Below, one piece after another: positions 11,640 through 24,068 of a stretch of DNA of 64,000 bases (the first letter of the stretch is position 1; every line of letters begins with the position of its first letter). Below the pieces are notes generated by a model, which searched no databases, was not told where the DNA came from, and was given only the letters and a program-made list of their open reading frames with translations. The translations under genes and the position numbers were made by a program. The stretch is from Cristatella mucedo (taxonomy: Eukaryota; Bryozoa; Phylactolaemata; Cristatellidae), in NCBI GenBank assembly GCA_009760855.2, contig WPIO01000069.1:2028001-2092000 (forward strand). Reading direction: 5' to 3'.

Positions 11640-12804
11640 TACTATTACGATGACCAGCCATACGCCATCACCTAAATAATTAGGCGTTAGTGTACTGAGA
11701 GAAACCTGTCTTACGTAGCTTTTGTATTCTTGATACTTCGCATTTCATAGTCTTGTTGTACATTTGGCCTTGAGAAGTTTATAATAAAGCACTTGAAGGG
11801 GCGTCGTCTCACCTTGCCTGAAAAAAGGCACCTGATATTACTAGTGTTATAATCTTTATTTAATGTTTCGCAAGAGAGCTCGAGATTAAAGATAATGATC
11901 TGCCATTAATCCAACGACTTGAAACAGTGTATCACTAACAGGAATCCAATAATACCTGTCGCAAACATTCCTATTTTGGAATATAGAACTAGTGGCAAGT
12001 TTCCTTTTTGAAATATAAAGTGGACATACTAAATTTATACTTACTATAATTTTAGTAGAGATATTCAATCGAAACGATTAGATGGCTTGCTCTTCTTAAA
12101 AAAAATTAACAAGAGATAGAATAATGCAGTGATATCTCGTTCCAGTTTCTCCAATGCTGTTGTACGTTCTGTATTTCTGTATTTTTTTCACAATTATTTT
12201 CTGACCGTCATCTCTAAAACGGCTTTAACTATGAAACTCTGTTAGCAGCAGGAGATTATCCTTCAATTATTAACAAGGGTAAAATTTCTAATTATAACGA
12301 GGTTTATGTCCTAGCTTGAGCATCTGGTAGGCGAATCATTACAGAGACAGTGTAGGCTTTGAAGTATTCATAAAACTGACACGTCGAAAATGCACCAGCA
12401 GAGTGATAGTTCGTATAGGGGCAGCTTCGGCTTTTCGCCAGCATCCATCCTGCCACGAATATTTAACCACACTAGCATAGATGTGTGGGCAGGCTTCAGG
12501 AAAAATGATTAATACATCGCCACATGGCAATCAGCAAGCAATTTACCTCAGAGGGCCTTACACTCTCACGATGTCGCCTATCTTGCATGGTCAGCATTAA
12601 GGCTTGCTGAAATCGAATACAGTAAATAGTGCTTGTCTTCTGCAGTCTGGCAGCTGCAGTTGGGTTTATTCTGCAACTGAATCCAATACTGTCACTATCG
12701 AAGTACTACAGCCGAAAGTATGCGGTTCTGTCAGCCACTTTTTATCGAACGGCGGTCTTTTGGGTTCCAAAAACTTACTATACTGCGGTGATGCAATTTA
12801 ATGT
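11640..12804. other. Unassigned AT-rich sequence
   Basis: No recognised coding motif. Short frames at 11,886-12,068 (-) and 12,604-12,823 (+) look like chance. Confidence 0.4.
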
Positions 12805-13745
12805 AATGCATCTCCGTCTGTAACTCAAAAAACTCATAAATACTATGTCGGTGTTACGCTGGAGAGTTGTGTATACGACAATCACAGCCTAAGCGGCTCT
12901 CGGCAAGCATTCGGTAGCACACAGACTTCGTCTCAATCAACAAAGAGATAGTGGGAAGCATAGCAGAGTCAGGAGAGCAGTTAATAATAATAACCATAAT
13001 AATTCACTTGATAAATCGCCCTCAGAGAACTTAATCTCTCTCTAGGCGCTTTACATTTGCAGTTGAGGTAGTGAGTAGCATGGAAGTGGCAGCTCAGGAT
13101 CGCTGAAGTTGATGAGCCATAGTCAGCAGCAGGAGAGTAGTTGTCGTTACATAAGAATTGTGGAAGTGAGTTCCACAGTCTAGGACCTGCAGAACTAAAG
13201 CTTCTGTCGCCAATGGTATTTAGGAGGATGCATGGAACAGCTATGTTATTGTCCCCACAACCTGAAATCGTGATTAGGCTGAAACTGGTGCAGTAGTTTA
13301 GTTCGGTAAGAAGAAGCCAAGCCACGGCGGGCCTTATAGGTCAGCTTAAGAACTTTGCTCTGTTTTCGTTCCTCAACCAGCATCTATCCTAGCTCTTTCA
13401 GCAAAGGAGACGCGTGTTCAAACCTCTGGGACTTGAAGACTAGCTTTGTAGACATATTGATAGTCAGCTGCAGTCACATAGCTGCATGGCTTGGGAGCTC
13501 AACCAAAAGGCAATTACAATAATTTAGCCAAGGCAGAACTAAGGAGCCAGTAAAATATTTTAAAAACCACTGTGGAGACAGCTCCTAATCTTGGATAGGG
13601 ATCGGTCTTAATGGCTAGCTGTAGAAGCAGTTTTCTGAATGAAGCTTTTACAATTGAGGCAGCTGTCGAAAGCGACACCTACATTTTGAGCCCGTGGTGA
13701 TGGTCCCACAGAAGCATCACCTATTAGAAGAGCAATGCCATTTAA
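12805..13745 (-). mobile_element. Family B LINE, 3' half
   Basis: The minus strand gives the RT end and C-terminal region (segment 'PSPRAQNVGVAFDSCLNCKS' near 13,640-13,700; 'SFSSAGPRLWNSLPQFL' near 13,160-13,210) followed by the 3' UTR down to about 12,805. A solo family A tail interrupts it at 12,984-13,061. It lies head-to-head with the next family B copy. Confidence 0.8.
12984..13061 (-). mobile_element. Solo family A 3' tail nested in family B
   Basis: About 78 bp: AAT-rich tail, hairpin segment and the short 'tttacatttgca' end, inserted in the family B 3' UTR. It is the same unit length as the solo tails at 4.64 and 8.37 kb. Confidence 0.8.
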
Positions 13746-14380
13746 TACAGCCACACGCTCAGGGTGTCCTATGTGCAGCAGTTCGGTGTTATCGTCCCAG
13801 CGGTTTGAGCACGTGTCACCTTTGCTTAAAGAGCTAGGATGGTTGCCGGCTGAGCAAATGATACTGAGCAAAGTTCTTATGCTGAACCACAAATCCCGCC
13901 ACGGCTTGGCTCCTTCGTACCTAGCTGAACTGCTGCATCAGTTTCAGCCGGTTCGCGCCCTCAGGTCCTGTGTGGCAGTAAGTTAACTGTCCCATTCCTC
14001 AGCTTAAAGACAGTGGGCGACAGAAGCTTTAGCTCTCGAGGTCCTAGACTGTGGAACTCGCTTCCACAATTCTTATGCAACGACAGCTACTCTTATACTG
14101 CCGACTACGGTACATCCTTTTCAGCGGTCCTGAGCTGCTACTTCTATGCTACTCACTACCTCAACCGCTCTCCTGACTCTGCTATGCTTCCCACTTTCTC
14201 TTTGTAGCGTGAGACGAAGTCTGTCGGCTACCGATTGCTTGGCGAAAGCCGCTTAGGCTGTGAGTGTGCAATACAAAACTCTCCTGCGTTACACCCACAC
14301 GGTAGTTATGACTTTTTGGAGTTACAGACGGAGATACGTTACATACCATTACACCGTCAAGTAGTTGCAAACATTTTCCC
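13746..14380 (+). mobile_element. Family B LINE, C-terminal region and 3' UTR
   Basis: Plus-strand copy: 'LNHKSRHGLAPSYLAELLHQ' around 13,880-13,940, 'SFSSRGPRLWNSLPQFL' around 14,022-14,075, then the 3' UTR to about 14,365. With the preceding minus-strand copy it forms an inverted pair with arms of several hundred bp. Confidence 0.8.
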
Positions 14381-15367
14381 AACGTCCATGATCAAATGCT
14401 GGAAAGGCAAGCATTCAGTTTCTCAGTTGCTGCAGCCAATTCCGACAGCTTGAATGACAAATACAGCTGCCTATCGTCAGCATAAAAGTGATATCCTATT
14501 CCATGGTACCTATGATGTACCAAAGGCCCTAAATGGCAGCCTCATTCGCAATAATATATTTTTCCCACGATATCGTGTAAAATATTACCTCTGCTGCGAA
14601 CTCATTGGAAAAACCGATTATCAAAATAGTTTGTTGCCTTCGGCCTGCTTTATAGGTAACTCCAGAAGAATTTTAGCTGCATGCATTATCGTCAACGTGC
14701 GCATTTAGGTGGTTCCTCTCACATTATTAGAATGATTTAATAGCATAAATAGCGTGAGCTGTCTTTCATTCCCTTGGATATGCCTATTTATTCTATATCG
14801 GTAACGTCCTGCATAAACGTTTGGATTTCACTCACACTGTTGGTTCTAGCCGATTAGTCATTGAAAAAAGGGTTATCTCTGCATCTGCTTAAAACATACT
14901 CTCAGAAGAATAACCAATATGATTAGTACAATTAATAGTCGAGCAAGCTAAAGCAATCAGATTCTTGCAGTGGCTGTCAAATGCAAGCAGACACAGATTC
15001 TTCGGGTGCCTTATTAGTGAGAAATTCTCCGTAAGGGCCATGGATATTTTATGACTCGACACGAAATGCTTGCTAGCGCTGAAATGCTGAATAATAAAAG
15101 GCACATGCATAGTGACATAAGGTAATTCAATATCTTTCAAGGAATTAAACATTGCTGCAAAGGCGGACTTGTGAAATTTGGTGTTATCTAGTAACAATGT
15201 CAGCTAGCTTCACATTCGCATTCAAATAGATGTAATCATGCCCACCGCTTCAAGGTGTACTTGTACATAATAGTAGCATGCAAATTGTCATTAGCCATTA
15301 ACAAATAAAGAGCACGTCGTAAGGGCGCAGGACATTCCGTAATAATCAAGTGCATATCAAGCTTCTT
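14381..15367. other. Unassigned sequence, one 102-codon frame
   Basis: No repeat recognised. A minus-strand frame of 102 codons (15,197 to 14,889) begins with ATG but shows no domain I know. It could be an exon or chance. Confidence 0.35.
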
Positions 15368-15495
15368 ATAATAATAATGCACTTGATAGATTAGATAGAT
15401 TATTATAATTCTTCTTTAATGTAGTCAAGTGAGGTGATGCCATTACGTCATTTGGTAGTGGGAGATAGGCTTTGGGATCATTCGAAATAAAGGCA
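15368..15495 (-). mobile_element. Family A LINE, short internal fragment
   Basis: An ATA/ATT tail at 15,368 is followed directly by the C-terminal 'acatttaaa' region on the minus strand, so the 3' UTR is deleted. The remaining similarity covers about 90 bp. Confidence 0.55.
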
Positions 15496-15499
15496 CTTG

Positions 15500-17305
15500 T
15501 ATCTGAACGTGAGCGGAAAAAGTCACTGATAGAAGGAAGCAACTTTACGACGATCATTATGAACCAGTCTCTCAAAATACAGTAAGATTCAAGTTCTACC
15601 TGGTCCCAAGGAGGTTTCCTGGATCCCGCCGAATTGAGTACATCTTCAGAGTCAAGTAATGATGATTAGCTACTTTTAGTGTGGCCACCGAAGCCTTCCG
15701 AGCTTTGCACCTTGAGCAAGCAGAGTAAAAACCCGTTTCAGAAAAGGGCTAACATTGTATGTACAGAGTTCACCATTTTTTATACTAAAGGATAGCTGCA
15801 CTAAGGTGGCCTGATGCTAGTTCTACCGCGTCTAGTGCAGACTTTTGAGCTCTGTCAGCGACCAGACCCAGTGGAATTCTAGTAAGCACTCTTAACTGTA
15901 GGTCCAACTTAGCCTTACCCATGCTCACGTTGTATGCCGGTCTCATGGTGGACGGCCGGGCCTTAAGCAGCTGGCAAAAGGCAGACCTTTCAAAATCCAA
16001 ACAGAGTATTGAATGACACAAATTACCACGTGATTACTTTCATTGAAAAACACTCAAACGAGGAGCACCAGCAGTAGAGGCAAATCGCCAACGGATAGTG
16101 GAAATTGGTCACACCACCATCGCCAGATCCTAAATTCTGAGAACACGGAGAACACGCGCTCCCTCCACGTAGGCTGAGGCCGAAATAAATAGATGAGCAC
16201 ATGATTGTCAGTGGTCGGTTGAGAAATCCTCATAATTTACAGTTCCCTCGAGAATTCTGGTGAAGTCGCGATGGGTAAGTGATGCCCTACAGCTTCGAGC
16301 GGCCTCGAACTGCTAAGAAACGTAGCCCACCTAAGTTTGAACATGATTGAAATCAAGCTGTTTCCACTTCATTCGACAGGAGTTTTATCCTGGATTTTCG
16401 TTGCTGTCATCTGCACGACCTACGTTGCGATAATTTACGGTACGTCAGCGCATCCGCTCCCAGTAAGTACTAATTGACAGTGGTCAATAAACAAACGGCC
16501 GTCCACGGCCTCAGGTTGATGCAGGCTCTAGAGGTCACGTCTCGTCTGCACAGCGGTCAAGCGCCCAGTCTGACTGCGAGTCATGCATCGAGCAACTGTC
16601 TTTTTCTGCTTCCTTTGCGTGCGCATCAATGAGCTTACAGCACTTCTATATTTTTTCTACTGCGAACCCTTCGCCCATACAGGTATCTTTGAGGCTGGAG
16701 AGCGCGAGTAGACACAGAGTTAGTGATATGGCGCCTGAAGTCATAATTGGTTCTTCCTTTTGGTACCAGCTCAGGCGAACGGATTCCGTTCTGCTGGGCT
16801 TTGAATGAGATTTGCAATGTATAGTGGCGTGGAGCCAAGGCTAAAGGCAGCCATTCAAAGGGTCCCAGACAGGTCGGCAATATGCATGAGCCAGCCTGGT
16901 CAAGCTTTTGGTGGATTTACTACAAGCTGGTGGCCTTTCTTAAAAAGCTCAAGGACACGGTAAGTATTGTGGGAAATAGTAGTGGGTATAGAAAGGATTG
17001 ATTCTGCAGAATGTCTCACCTCAGTCATGAAACGTCGTAGCAGCTTCATTAAACAAGCGAAGATCTCGTGCACAAGCACCCTCAAGCGATCTCAGCCTAG
17101 TGGTTACATGCCGAACTATCAGATTGCCTGCCAGGAAGTTGTAAATCCCAGCAGCAATCCACGGTAATTGGGGTCAGGAACAAGCTTCTCAAAGTTGGCT
17201 TGTTAGTTCTGTAACGAAAAATATTCTCGAGAACAAACATCATTGGAAGCTTGGAACTTTCCATGTACCGCATTTCACTCTTGTAATTTATTATGCAATA
17301 CATAA
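15500..17305. other. Unassigned sequence
   Basis: About 1.8 kb without a recognised gene or repeat. Frames of 60-80 codons exist on both strands but carry no motif. Confidence 0.4.
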
Positions 17306-17307
17306 TA

Positions 17308-17560
17308 ACGACTATTATAATAAATTAGTATAGGCTCATCAGAGAACTGAATCTCCATAAAGGCAATTAACAGGTGCTGCATAGAGAACATTACCAAGTG
17401 ATTAGTACTAATATCAGCAACCAGCAGGCACATTATAAGTAGGTACATGCACACGAAGCAAATAAAATTCAGAATAACCATATTTTGTATAACAAACGTG
17501 CGTTTTAAGCTTTCTTGAATTTAGTCATGTCAATAGACGTCGAGACGTGCGTTGGTTTTG
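17308..17560 (-). mobile_element. Diverged L2-like 3' end
   Basis: The minus strand reads like a distant relative of the family A 3' end: an AT-rich tail, 'tcagagaactgaatctcc' in place of the usual hairpin, then at 17,497-17,560 the 'ttaagctttcttgaatttagtcatgtc' coding edge. Possibly a separate subfamily; similar to 60,540-60,720. Confidence 0.45.
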
Positions 17561-17760
17561 AGTTTCACGATTGAGAAGAAAGGTAGCTGAAGGCGGGGTC
17601 CAAATCTTTTTTAAATGGTCTCCTTAATATGCAAAATGAGCGTTATTCGCTATAATTAGCTTTTGCGTATTAGTATTTTCTTGGAAAATGAAGCCATCAT
17701 CACAGAAATTTAAATTACAACTGTTGGAAGAGTTTGAACATTTATGTTTTCGCATTGCAG

Positions 17761-17868
17761 GTGACTGCACTGAAAACAACGTACAATGCTCCTACTGGGC
17801 GAGCATTGGAGAGTGTACTAACAATGCAGATTACATGAATGCAAACTGCATGCAGAGCTGCCAGCTAT
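17761..17868 (+). CDS. ShK-domain (ShKT) exon, copy 1
   Basis: A 108-bp exon bounded by 'cgcattgcag' at its 5' end and 'gtaagtataa' at its 3' end. Both borders split codons in phase 1, so the exon could be skipped or duplicated without shifting frame. It encodes about 36 residues with the ShKT cysteine spacing: GDC, QCSYWA, GEC, NANC, QSC, and a sixth Cys codon split by the donor. The ShKT fold (six cysteines, three disulfides) occurs in cnidarian potassium-channel toxins and in many secreted proteases and non-toxic proteins of worms and other invertebrates, so toxicity is not implied. The flanking exons are not visible. A family A LINE sits 57 bp after the donor. Confidence 0.8.
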
Positions 17869-17924
17869 GTAAGTATAACTTGGGATTCCCAGATCTAGCT
17901 ACAATGCAGACAATTGGTATCGGT

Positions 17925-19245
17925 ATATTAACCACTTCTTGGGCATCACTGGCACTGCTCTGCAGTGGTTCAGGTCCTATCTCAGTGGGAGACTCCAGAG
18001 TATTGACGTGAATGGACAAAGATCATCTGAAGTACCTCTGAAATATGGAGTACCTCAGGGCTCAGTGCTAGGTCCGGTTCTTTTCACGGTTTATACTCTG
18101 CCTCTTGCTGATGTGATTGCCAAGCACAATCTAGGCTTTTACTTCTATGCGGATGACACTCAGTTGTACCTCTGCTTTGATCCCTCCCAGCCTTCGAGCA
18201 CCTCAAATTCACTCAACTCACTAGCTGCATGCATTGATGACATCCGCACATGAATGGCAGCAAATTTTCTAAAACTTAACGATGATAAAACTAACTTACT
18301 AGTTATGGGCAAACCCAGTGTGATCCAGAGATTGGAAAGGCTGACTCTCAAAATTGGCTCTGCCAGCCTATCTCCTGTCGAATCAGCTCGGAATCTAGGT
18401 GTCATATTCCAAAGCGACCTCTCGTTAGACGACCATATCAGCTCCACAGTCAAATCCGCCTATTTTCAGCTTCATAACATTGCTAAAATTCGGGCTTGTT
18501 TAGATAAAGATACCACGTCCAAGTTAGTTCATGCATTCGTGACATCCCGTCTCGACTTCTGCAACTCACTGCTCACTGGCCTACCAGCATGTGCGATCAG
18601 GCGATTGCAGCTTGTGCAAAACTCTGCAGCTAGGCTTGTCTGTCGTGAGCGTGGCAGTTGCCACATTACTCCACTTCTCGCCGACCTGCACTGGCTACCA
18701 GTCAAGCAACGGATTGACTTCGAGGTTTTGTCGCTCACTTTTAGGTCTCTTCATTCTATGGCTCCAGCCTATCTGTCAGATATACTACCCAATCAGGCCA
18801 AGCATCGTACCACCAGCTTCTCGGAATCCAACAGTCTAGAAATACCTCATACAAACCTTACATCCTTTGGAGACCGTGCATTTAGTTCATATGCTCCCAA
18901 AGCCTGGAACTCCCTCCCGACCTGCGTCAAAACATCCCCAGACCTGACCACATTTAAAAGGAACCTAAAAACACACCTATTTAGGACAGCATTAATTGGG
19001 TCCCTGTGATTCGTCCTTGATGTGCTTATGTGTGCTGACACTGTGCATGCTGCCACTAACCACATTTGCATGCTGACCCTGTGCATGTCACCCCTAACCA
19101 TATTATTCTTCTCGTTTGTTTTTCAAGCATGATTCTACTTACCATTCAATTGCATTTCACTTTACAGCAAATGTAAAGCGCCTAGAGAGAGATTGAGTTA
19201 TCTGAGGGTGCTTTATCAAGTGAATTTTTATTATTATTATTATCT
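17925..19245 (+). mobile_element. Family A LINE, RT to 3' end, best-preserved RT
   Basis: 5'-truncated copy inserted in the intron after ShK exon 1. It begins inside the RT domain and runs to an ATT tail near 19,243. The terminal hairpin is at 19,175-19,214. Few disruptions compared with other copies, suggesting a fairly recent insertion. No clear target duplication is seen. Confidence 0.9.
17939..19009 (+). pseudogene. LINE reverse transcriptase with one premature stop
   Basis: A single frame of 357 codons interrupted once, by TGA at 18,251-18,253. Motifs: 'GVPQGSVLGPVLFTVYTL' (RT block 4 region, near residue 38), 'FYFYADDTQLYLCFD' (catalytic YADD, near residue 68), then 'KLNDDKTNLLVMGKP' after the stop and 'YAPKAWNSLPTCVKTSPD' near the end. 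The palm domain lacks its N-terminal part because of 5' truncation, so the copy could not work alone. In intact elements RT copies the element RNA at the nicked target. Confidence 0.9.
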
Positions 19246-21052
19246 GAGCTTGGACCGTGGAGCCGTTCATTGCATTTCAGTTGTTCCCAAGCGTGCCTCT
19301 AATTCGTTAACGATGATTCTCTTGCCGATCCGGCAACAAATTATAAAGTGTCAGAAGAGACAAACGATAAACGAGCTTTTACTGCATAAGTTAGTGTTAG
19401 CTGAATTTACCTGCATGCAGAAATTTTATGAGAAAGGGCAGGCAATTCTTTTAGTCCGGCGAAGATATAGGGTAACTTAAATAGGTCTGTTTAAGATGAA
19501 GCATGAAGCTCGTAGTAAATATTTCTTTTCTGAATAGGTTAAGTGAGTGCCCATTGAATTTAGTCTGAGTGTCCTGCCCGTTCTGTGGTCGTCGTCTCCG
19601 GCTGAGAAAAATATTGCCAGGAAGTAGGTAAAGATATTTGTGATACGTCAGGAGAAAAATTTAGCTTCCGTAATCGTCAATTATCTACATAGTTGCAAGC
19701 ATTTTAGTTTTTTCCAAGACCGTCGTATTTCTTAGAGAACAAGCACTGCACATAGTGAACATGCAGCTGCTAAGACTACAATTCATTTTATAAAAGGCTG
19801 CCTTTTTCTTGAAAAGAACTGTCAATACACATCTGCGGAATGCTTCCCTAACTTAAAGCTTGGTCTGGCTCATATGTAGCATGTAGAAAAGTAATCTGAA
19901 TTACGCCCATATCTTGCTATATGAATGTGAGCTTCCAAATAGTCCAAATCTTGCGTTTCTGCTTTTTCTTAGAATATTTCAAAAAGGTGCGCCACTGATA
20001 TTAAGGAATAGTCGTATGCAATCTAGTAGAGCGAATGGGACACTTGGTTATCTCCGTTGGCTTCAGTTTTGCACTCTGGCAAGGCCAACACGGAAATCGA
20101 TTAAACATTCCAACAGTGAGTGATCTTAATCAGAGGTGATTGTCCTGTCTACTCGCGTCGAAGTGTTGAAAGGCATCTTTAAGGATACAGTGCAAGTTGA
20201 CAAAGAGTCGGTGGTATGGTAGCCGAGTCGTACAGGATCCGTCGTCATGACTTCAGCTCAAGCGATAAGTTTATTTTCTTCTTGATTTGTACTGACCTGA
20301 AAAATTAATAACGACATGGAACGAAATGGCCAAAGGCTTTACACAAAGTAGCTTGGCTTCGATTAACCTGCAAATTTATTGGAAGCATACCAGTTGGCTA
20401 AAGGCTGCAATGAAGATTGTATAGCTCAGAAGCAGTGACAGGGTTCTAGCACACGATAGTGCGATTGAGATTCCACGAAGACTAATTAAATGCAATGGCG
20501 TTTATTTAAGGCACGCTGTATAAGCGACGCTTGTGTACTAGGACATAATAAGCAAGAGTAAAAGAGAGGCCAGAAACGGCTCCTACTTGACGTATAGAGG
20601 TGGTTATGCTGTATCAGAATAGTTTCATTTCACGAAGAATACACCCTGCCCCCTAGCCGACACTTGAATCCAGTGCTCGCTTGCTTAAGTAGTTCTGTAA
20701 GGGACTTTAAGATTTCCTGCCTCTCAGTTTTAATTCATTGCTGGCATTCGTAGCAGCGGGTTGAGTAACAAGCTCCAAGGACAAGGCCTTGCGAGTACCA
20801 CGACGGTAATATTCCACTAACCATCCTCCGTAGCTTAGACTTATTCAATTTAGGAATGTCTTTTAATGAACATTAGTTTCGCTCTTGTCATGAATGATTT
20901 ATGAACAAGTAGCAGCCGACCGGAACAGAAAGTAGCATGTGCTCTATTCAGCTGTTAAGTGTATTTTTGCATGGGAAACATACAGTTAACCCTGAAAAGC
21001 TTTACTTTCGCACAACAAGACAATTTTGACAAACTAAGTTTTCGCATTGCAG
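19246..21052. other. Intron/intergenic sequence between ShK exons
   Basis: No recognised gene or repeat. The stretch follows the LINE and leads to the second ShK exon, so it is presumably intron if both exons belong to one gene. Confidence 0.45.
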
Positions 21053-21160
21053 GTGACTGCAGTGACAAGAACGTACAATGCTCCTACTGGGCGAGCATTG
21101 GAGATTGCACTAACAATCCCGATTACATGAATGCGAACTGCATGCAGAGCTGCCAGCAGT
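21053..21160 (+). CDS. ShK-domain (ShKT) exon, copy 2
   Basis: Same length (108 bp), same phase and nearly the same sequence as the exon at 17,761: acceptor 'cgcattgcag', donor 'gtaagtataa', cysteines at GDC, QCSYWA, GDC, NANC, QSC and a sixth split by the donor. The intron start is also shared ('gtaagtataactcgggattc'), so exon and flanking intron were duplicated together. Repeated ShKT domains in one protein are common in invertebrate secreted proteins. Alternatives are two tandem genes or mutually exclusive exons. Flanking exons are not identified. Confidence 0.8.
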
Positions 21161-21589
21161 GTAAGTATAACTCGGGATTCCCGCGTCGTTCATCTTCCTT
21201 TAGAGGTTAAACTAAAACGCAGACAATTAATACTGGAACATTACACTAATTTTGAAATCTAAACTGGGACCAGCAGAGCACTTCTTGGCCTTTGATGTTT
21301 AGCCGCTCAGGTCTGTGCACTCTCTCACTCAGGCTTAACTACCTAGAAGGCTTACTCCCCCATCGTCACCAAAGTATCAACCGCTCCTCCGAGCCTATTC
21401 ATTCAGCGGTGCTTCTCAACAACTTTAATCTTCAGCGAGTGTAATCTTTAATCTGTCTTCAGCTCCGATGCTCCTAAATCCCGGAGCTCACAGCGAACCC
21501 ACAGTATGACTCCTTACCGCTGACTTCACGACTTCAGAGTAGTTAAACACACACCTGTTCCATCCTGACAAATTATGCTTCTTCCACAC

Positions 21590-21775
21590 GGTGAGCCGTG
21601 ATGGCACACTAGTTAAGGCGGTTTCTTTTACCACACTAGGTCCCGAAGATGCGGGTTTGAATCCGGTGGTGGGCAATCCTTTATCGTCACTGCAAGCAGT
21701 GGTAACTAACCGTCGACGCTCTTCCGTCGCTTTATAAAAGATTCTGTAAAGTCAGCTAGGATTTAGATTTTTTCC
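21590..21775 (+). mobile_element. SINE-1, copy 2
   Basis: Starts 'gtgagccgtgatggcacac', has B-box 'gggtttgaatccgg', then 'actgcaagcagtggtaact' and ends 'gtcagctagga'. Full-length but mutated. Confidence 0.85.
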
Positions 21776-22744
21776 TATTTCACACGATTCATCCTAACGT
21801 TTGCGTGGACGCTCAAGTCACAGATCCTTCGGTCGTTTGTCTCACAGTCTCCCAGAATCCCAGGGGATTGGGGAGTGCCTAGACGATTGCAGCAGTACCA
21901 TTCACATTCTGCTCACCGCTCTTCCCATCCCATCGAAAGTTGGCTATTCAAGCGGGTCATTAGTATGCAGACATTCCACGCCTGGACTCCTACCCAAAGA
22001 GCAGCGATCGCCCACCAGTCCGCCTGCAGTTATTCAGCTTGCTCTACTTAAAAGAAAAATGGCTAACAGGTGTAGTGTCACCTTAGCAGAGGTAACTTAT
22101 TTACAACATTCCTCTGCATAAGAATTTTATATTTAAGTAATCTATTTAATATATTATTTAAATATAAAATATATTTGAAGACTGTTTTATATTATATATA
22201 TATAAATTACTAGATTTAATAATTTGTGGTTGTCCAGGGACCACAAACCTACGCCTCGTTTTGAGCAGCTACAAAAATACTCAAGTGATTCTGCCCATGT
22301 CACATACATCAGCTTGCATATGGCTTCTTCAGGTGTAGCACTAAGAAAATTGTTTCGCTAGCTAGAAGAGTTATTGGGATTCAGAATGCTTGCAGCAGTT
22401 TCGAATCGTCCTTATGTGCGATAGTCGAAGTCTTTTTGACTATGTTTGCATTAATGCAAAAATGTGTCATCAGGCTATTAATAGTACTCTCACGTCCCTG
22501 TGCTATCCAAAAGGCTGTGGTGGTATGATGAGGGGTTTTCATATTTAGACCTATTTTATGGCATTGCAACCAAGCTTAAAGTGTTCAGCTATCCACATTA
22601 TCAACTATTCTTTTACGAACTTCAAACTAGCTCACACATTTTTGAATTGGTGGGACTTTTAAAACGACCCGAATTAAGCTGCTATGGCAGTTTGCATCAC
22701 TGAAATAAAACAATCAATTTTGTTTTCGAGAAAGAGCAACAAAT

Positions 22745-22756
22745 AATATAAATATA

Positions 22757-22845
<89 letters not shown>
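22745..22845. repeat. (TA)n microsatellite
   Basis: About 100 bp of nearly pure TA with a few G/C interruptions. The long tyrosine/isoleucine frames over it are artefacts of the repeat. Confidence 0.95.
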
Positions 22846-23906
22846 CAATAGAGTGTGCTACAAACTAATTTCCACGCTGCTCCTAAAACCAACAATAAAG
22901 ATAGTGGTGGAGAGGCAGGTCTTATTGTTGAAGTTTAGATTTAGCTTGACTGCCTCTTACGTTAGTGAATCACCTGCTTCGTTAAGTCCTGTCCTGTATG
23001 CCACTATATCTTTGCTTCATAAGAGCTGCTCGATGCTGCTTAATGTTTTACGATAGCGAGAGACATATAGTAAGAGATTATCTTTCCGTCTTTGTATTTT
23101 ATAGGCTAGCGAGTTGAAGGTGCTTGGAGCAATCTTAACTCCGAGCTTTGAAAAGTCGATGAGCCTTGGATCTGTCGCCAGCTGACTTATTCGAGTAACA
23201 ACAGCCAGAAAGTAATCAATTTAAAATACAATCATTCAGAGCTAGGAGTTTTAATCTGCAGTATCAGCCTGCTTGCTATGTAAACTGAGCTACTTCGAAC
23301 GATACTGGCTAATTTAAGAATCTGTGTCCGTAATGTGTAAGGATCGCAGATTGACAAAGTCTCAGAGTGGCATTTTATTTGACGATTAAGATGATATGGA
23401 TCTCAATCTTGGCGTAATAAACCAATGTTGTGATCATAACTCATAAGCAGATGACTGAGACAGCCACAAGTATGGCTACACAAAGGTGATCCTAACTGGG
23501 ATCCAGCTTTTGCATATCTATGTTCTCGATCTATAGCCGAGATCCAGGGGCAGAGGCTATATTCCGCCAATCCCCACAATGCTCATGCTACGCCCCCTCT
23601 AGCCAGACTGCTGTGCTAGGTCAAGACGAACGGCCGTCTGGTTAAACTTCTTTACAAAATGGCATGCTCAACGCAAATGGGGACTAGACATGTCTACTGG
23701 GAGAATTCTACACAACGTAAACTATAGGGGGCACGAGAAGACGCCACAAGAGCGAGCGAACATGTCTATGCTCAGTCAGCTTTGAGAGTCCTGCTGTTGC
23801 ACCGACTCAGTCCCTAGAGTACAAGCGAACTCTGTCGGAGATTTGGCTAGCTGAGTAACTGCTTGGATAGCCGCAATTGACGTCTATAACAGCTGACAGC
23901 TTCGGC

Positions 23907-23915
23907 CGAGAGAGA

Positions 23916-23995
<80 letters not shown>

Positions 23996-23997
23996 TA

Positions 23998-24068
<71 letters not shown>
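23907..24068. repeat. (GA)n microsatellite
   Basis: About 160 bp of GA dinucleotides, lightly interrupted by GATA, GCGA and GGGA. The Ser/Leu frames on the minus strand are artefacts. Confidence 0.95.

Noticed and set aside
18529-19101. Minus-strand and alternate frames over the LINE coding region
   Set aside because: They are antisense or off-frame shadows of the conserved family A protein and recur identically in other copies.
17761-21160. Calling the ShK exons a potassium-channel toxin gene
   Set aside because: ShKT domains are frequent in non-toxic secreted proteins; no signal peptide or full gene is visible to support a toxin.
22674-23056. Long frames rich in Tyr/Ile over the TA tract, on both strands
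   Set aside because: They are produced by the (TA)n microsatellite and have no flanking coding signal.
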